Part shown: piece by piece, positions 13,205 through 14,364 of the stretch | Layout of the letters: each line of letters opens with the position of its first letter | Numbering within the stretch: the first letter of the stretch is position 1 | Source: Microbacteriaceae bacterium UBA963 | Lineage (GTDB): Bacteria; Actinomycetota; Actinomycetes; Actinomycetales; Microbacteriaceae | NCBI GenBank assembly: GCA_002292955.1 | Contig: DBCH01000036.1 | Coordinates: forward strand, 1 to 14,364 | Length of the DNA: 14,364 nt | Direction of reading: 5' to 3' | The notes under the pieces: model-generated | The model's database searches: none | What the model saw: only the letters and a program-made list of their open reading frames with translations | Told to the model about the DNA's origin: nothing | Translations under genes and position numbers: made by a program

Positions 13205-14364
13205 GTGCCCGCAGACCTCACACTTCTCACGAGTTGGTACTCCGACTGGCGGGGGCTCCGTGTCCTCGTTGCCGGGGCAGGGGTGACAGGCTTTGCGGTT
13301 GCCGACACCCTGGCCGAACTGGGTGCACGTGTGGTGATTGCCACGGACGCCATCGACTCCCTGCGCGCAAACATGTGCGAGGTCATCGGTGTCGACGTTG
13401 CCCTCACCTCACCGAGCGACCCCGTTCCACCCGGAGTCTCAGATTTTGACGCAGAGGTGATGGTCGTATCGCCCGGTTACGCTCCGCATCATCCACTTAT
13501 CCGGTGGGCGAACGAGCGCGGCATGGCAATCTGGGGCGACATCGAACTGGCGTGGCGGGTTCGGGACAAGGTGCGCGCCGCCGACTGGATTCTCGTCACC
13601 GGGACGAACGGAAAGACAACGACAACGCAACTGACGGCGGCCATGTTGGCCGAAGCCGGTCATCGCGTTGCGCCGTGTGGCAACATCGGAGTTTCAGTTC
13701 TGGACGCGGTGCGCGACCCCGAGGGTTTCGATGTCTTCGTCGTGGAACTGTCGAGTTTTCAACTGCACTATGCGACGGGCCTCGAACCCTACGCGGCCGT
13801 GTGCCTCAACATCGCCGAAGATCACCTGGACTGGCACGGATCGATGGAGGCCTACATCGACGCGAAGGCGCGCGTCTACTCTCACACTCGTGTCGCCTGC
13901 GTGTACAACCGAGCCGACGCACACACGCTGGCCATGGTCGAACAAGCCGAGGTTGTCGAGGGGGCCCGTGCGATCGGCATCGGCCTCGATACTCCCGGAC
14001 TCTCAGATCTCGGAATCGTGGACGGAATTCTGTGTGACCGCGCTTTCCTCGACGACCGGCGCGATCGCGCACTCGAGCTGACCACGATCGACGAGCTCCG
14101 GGAACACGGCCTTGCCTCACCCCACATCGTGGTCGATATTCTCGCGGCGGCGGCGCTGGCGCGCTCCTACGGCGTCTCTCCGGAAAACATCTCTGACGCC
14201 CTGTCAACGTTCACGCTGGATCAGCACCGCTATGAGACGGTGGCCACACGCGACGGGGTGACATGGATTGACGATTCGAAGGCCACAAACCCGCATGCCG
14301 CCGACGCCGCGTTGCGCGCAAATGAGTCGGTCGTCTGGATCGTGGGCGGAATGCTCAAAGGCGT
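13205..14364 (+). CDS. murD: UDP-MurNAc-L-alanine--D-glutamate ligase MurD (3' end beyond window)
   Basis: An open frame of 386 codons running off the window end. MurD adds D-Glu to UDP-MurNAc-L-Ala. Features: N-terminal Rossmann-like AGAGVTGFAVADTLAELGA (23-41), VSPG (88-91), P-loop GTNGKTT (133-139), ELSSFQL (181-187), NIAEDHLDWH (202-211), probable carbamylated Lys221, HRYE (341-344), DDSKATNPHA (356-365) and GGMLKG (381-386). About 100 residues of the C-terminal domain are missing only because of the window edge. GTG 13205 lies 5 bp after the mraY stop; another in-frame GTG at 13184, inside mraY, would add seven residues. Neither has a strong ribosome binding site, so translation probably depends on coupling to mraY. 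Confidence 0.95.
   Translation, partial: MPADLTLLTSWYSDWRGLRVLVAGAGVTGFAVADTLAELGARVVIATDAIDSLRANMCEVIGVDVALTSPSDPVPPGVSDFDAEVMVVSPGYAPHHPLIRWANERGMAIWGDIELAWRVRDKVRAADWILVTGTNGKTTTTQLTAAMLAEAGHRVAPCGNIGVSVLDAVRDPEGFDVFVVELSSFQLHYATGLEPYAAVCLNIAEDHLDWHGSMEAYIDAKARVYSHTRVACVYNRADAHTLAMVEQAEVVEGARAIGIGLDTPGLSDLGIVDGILCDRAFLDDRRDRALELTTIDELREHGLASPHIVVDILAAAALARSYGVSPENISDALSTFTLDQHRYETVATRDGVTWIDDSKATNPHAADAALRANESVVWIVGGMLKG

Noticed and set aside
1..14364. Mobile elements, CRISPR arrays, tRNA or rRNA genes, prophage or defence genes
   Set aside because: Nothing with these features was seen on either strand; gene order and composition are those of a conserved chromosomal core region.

Overview
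The window looks like chromosome from an actinobacterium, most probably Micrococcales and plausibly family Microbacteriaceae. The reasons are a GC content of roughly 60% by eye, frequent GTG starts, a plant-like (class II) DAHP synthase, a PASTA-type Ser/Thr kinase beside an Rv2175c-like DNA-binding protein, a DUF3040 protein just before mraZ, and a MurE whose diamino-acid loop is not the meso-diaminopimelate type. The gene order matches the Mycobacterium tuberculosis stretch aroG - pknL - Rv2175c - idsA2 ... DUF3040 ... mraZ - rsmH - ftsL-like - pbpB - murE - murF - mraY - murD. The family assignment is inference.

Layout. Bases 3-248 are the 3' end of the class II DAHP synthase gene (aroG). 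Facing it on the minus strand are a PknL-like PASTA kinase (315-2192) and, upstream in the same direction, a small secreted two-LysM protein (2245-2814). A divergent intergenic region with two imperfect 26-bp direct repeats leads to an Rv2175c-like winged-helix protein on the plus strand (2987-3319). This converges on a minus-strand polyprenyl diphosphate synthase (3353-4435). A DUF3040 membrane protein (4513-4878) follows on the plus strand and ends at a strong intrinsic terminator (4963-4990).

The rest is the 5' part of the division and cell wall (dcw) cluster, all on the plus strand: mraZ, rsmH, an FtsL-like gene, ftsI, murE, murF, mraY and a murD cut by the window end. The only gap longer than 300 bases (4879-5207) holds an inverted repeat, the terminator and the mraZ promoter with probable MraZ boxes. 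Several junctions overlap by 4 bp (ATGA or GTGA), which suggests one translationally coupled operon.

The genes fit one job. IdsA-type prenyl diphosphates can feed the lipid carrier. MurE, MurF, MurD and MraY build the lipid-linked precursor. FtsI with the FtsL-like protein uses it at the septum. MraZ and RsmH sit at the head of the operon. The kinase can sense muropeptides through its PASTA repeats and may act on the Rv2175c-like protein. I found no mobile element, CRISPR array, tRNA or rRNA, and no clearly new multi-gene system. The points most worth following are the non-DAP MurE loop (TDFHPR), the KTST third motif in FtsI, the repeat-bearing promoter region between the LysM gene and the Rv2175c-like gene, and the MraZ boxes on the mraZ promoter.
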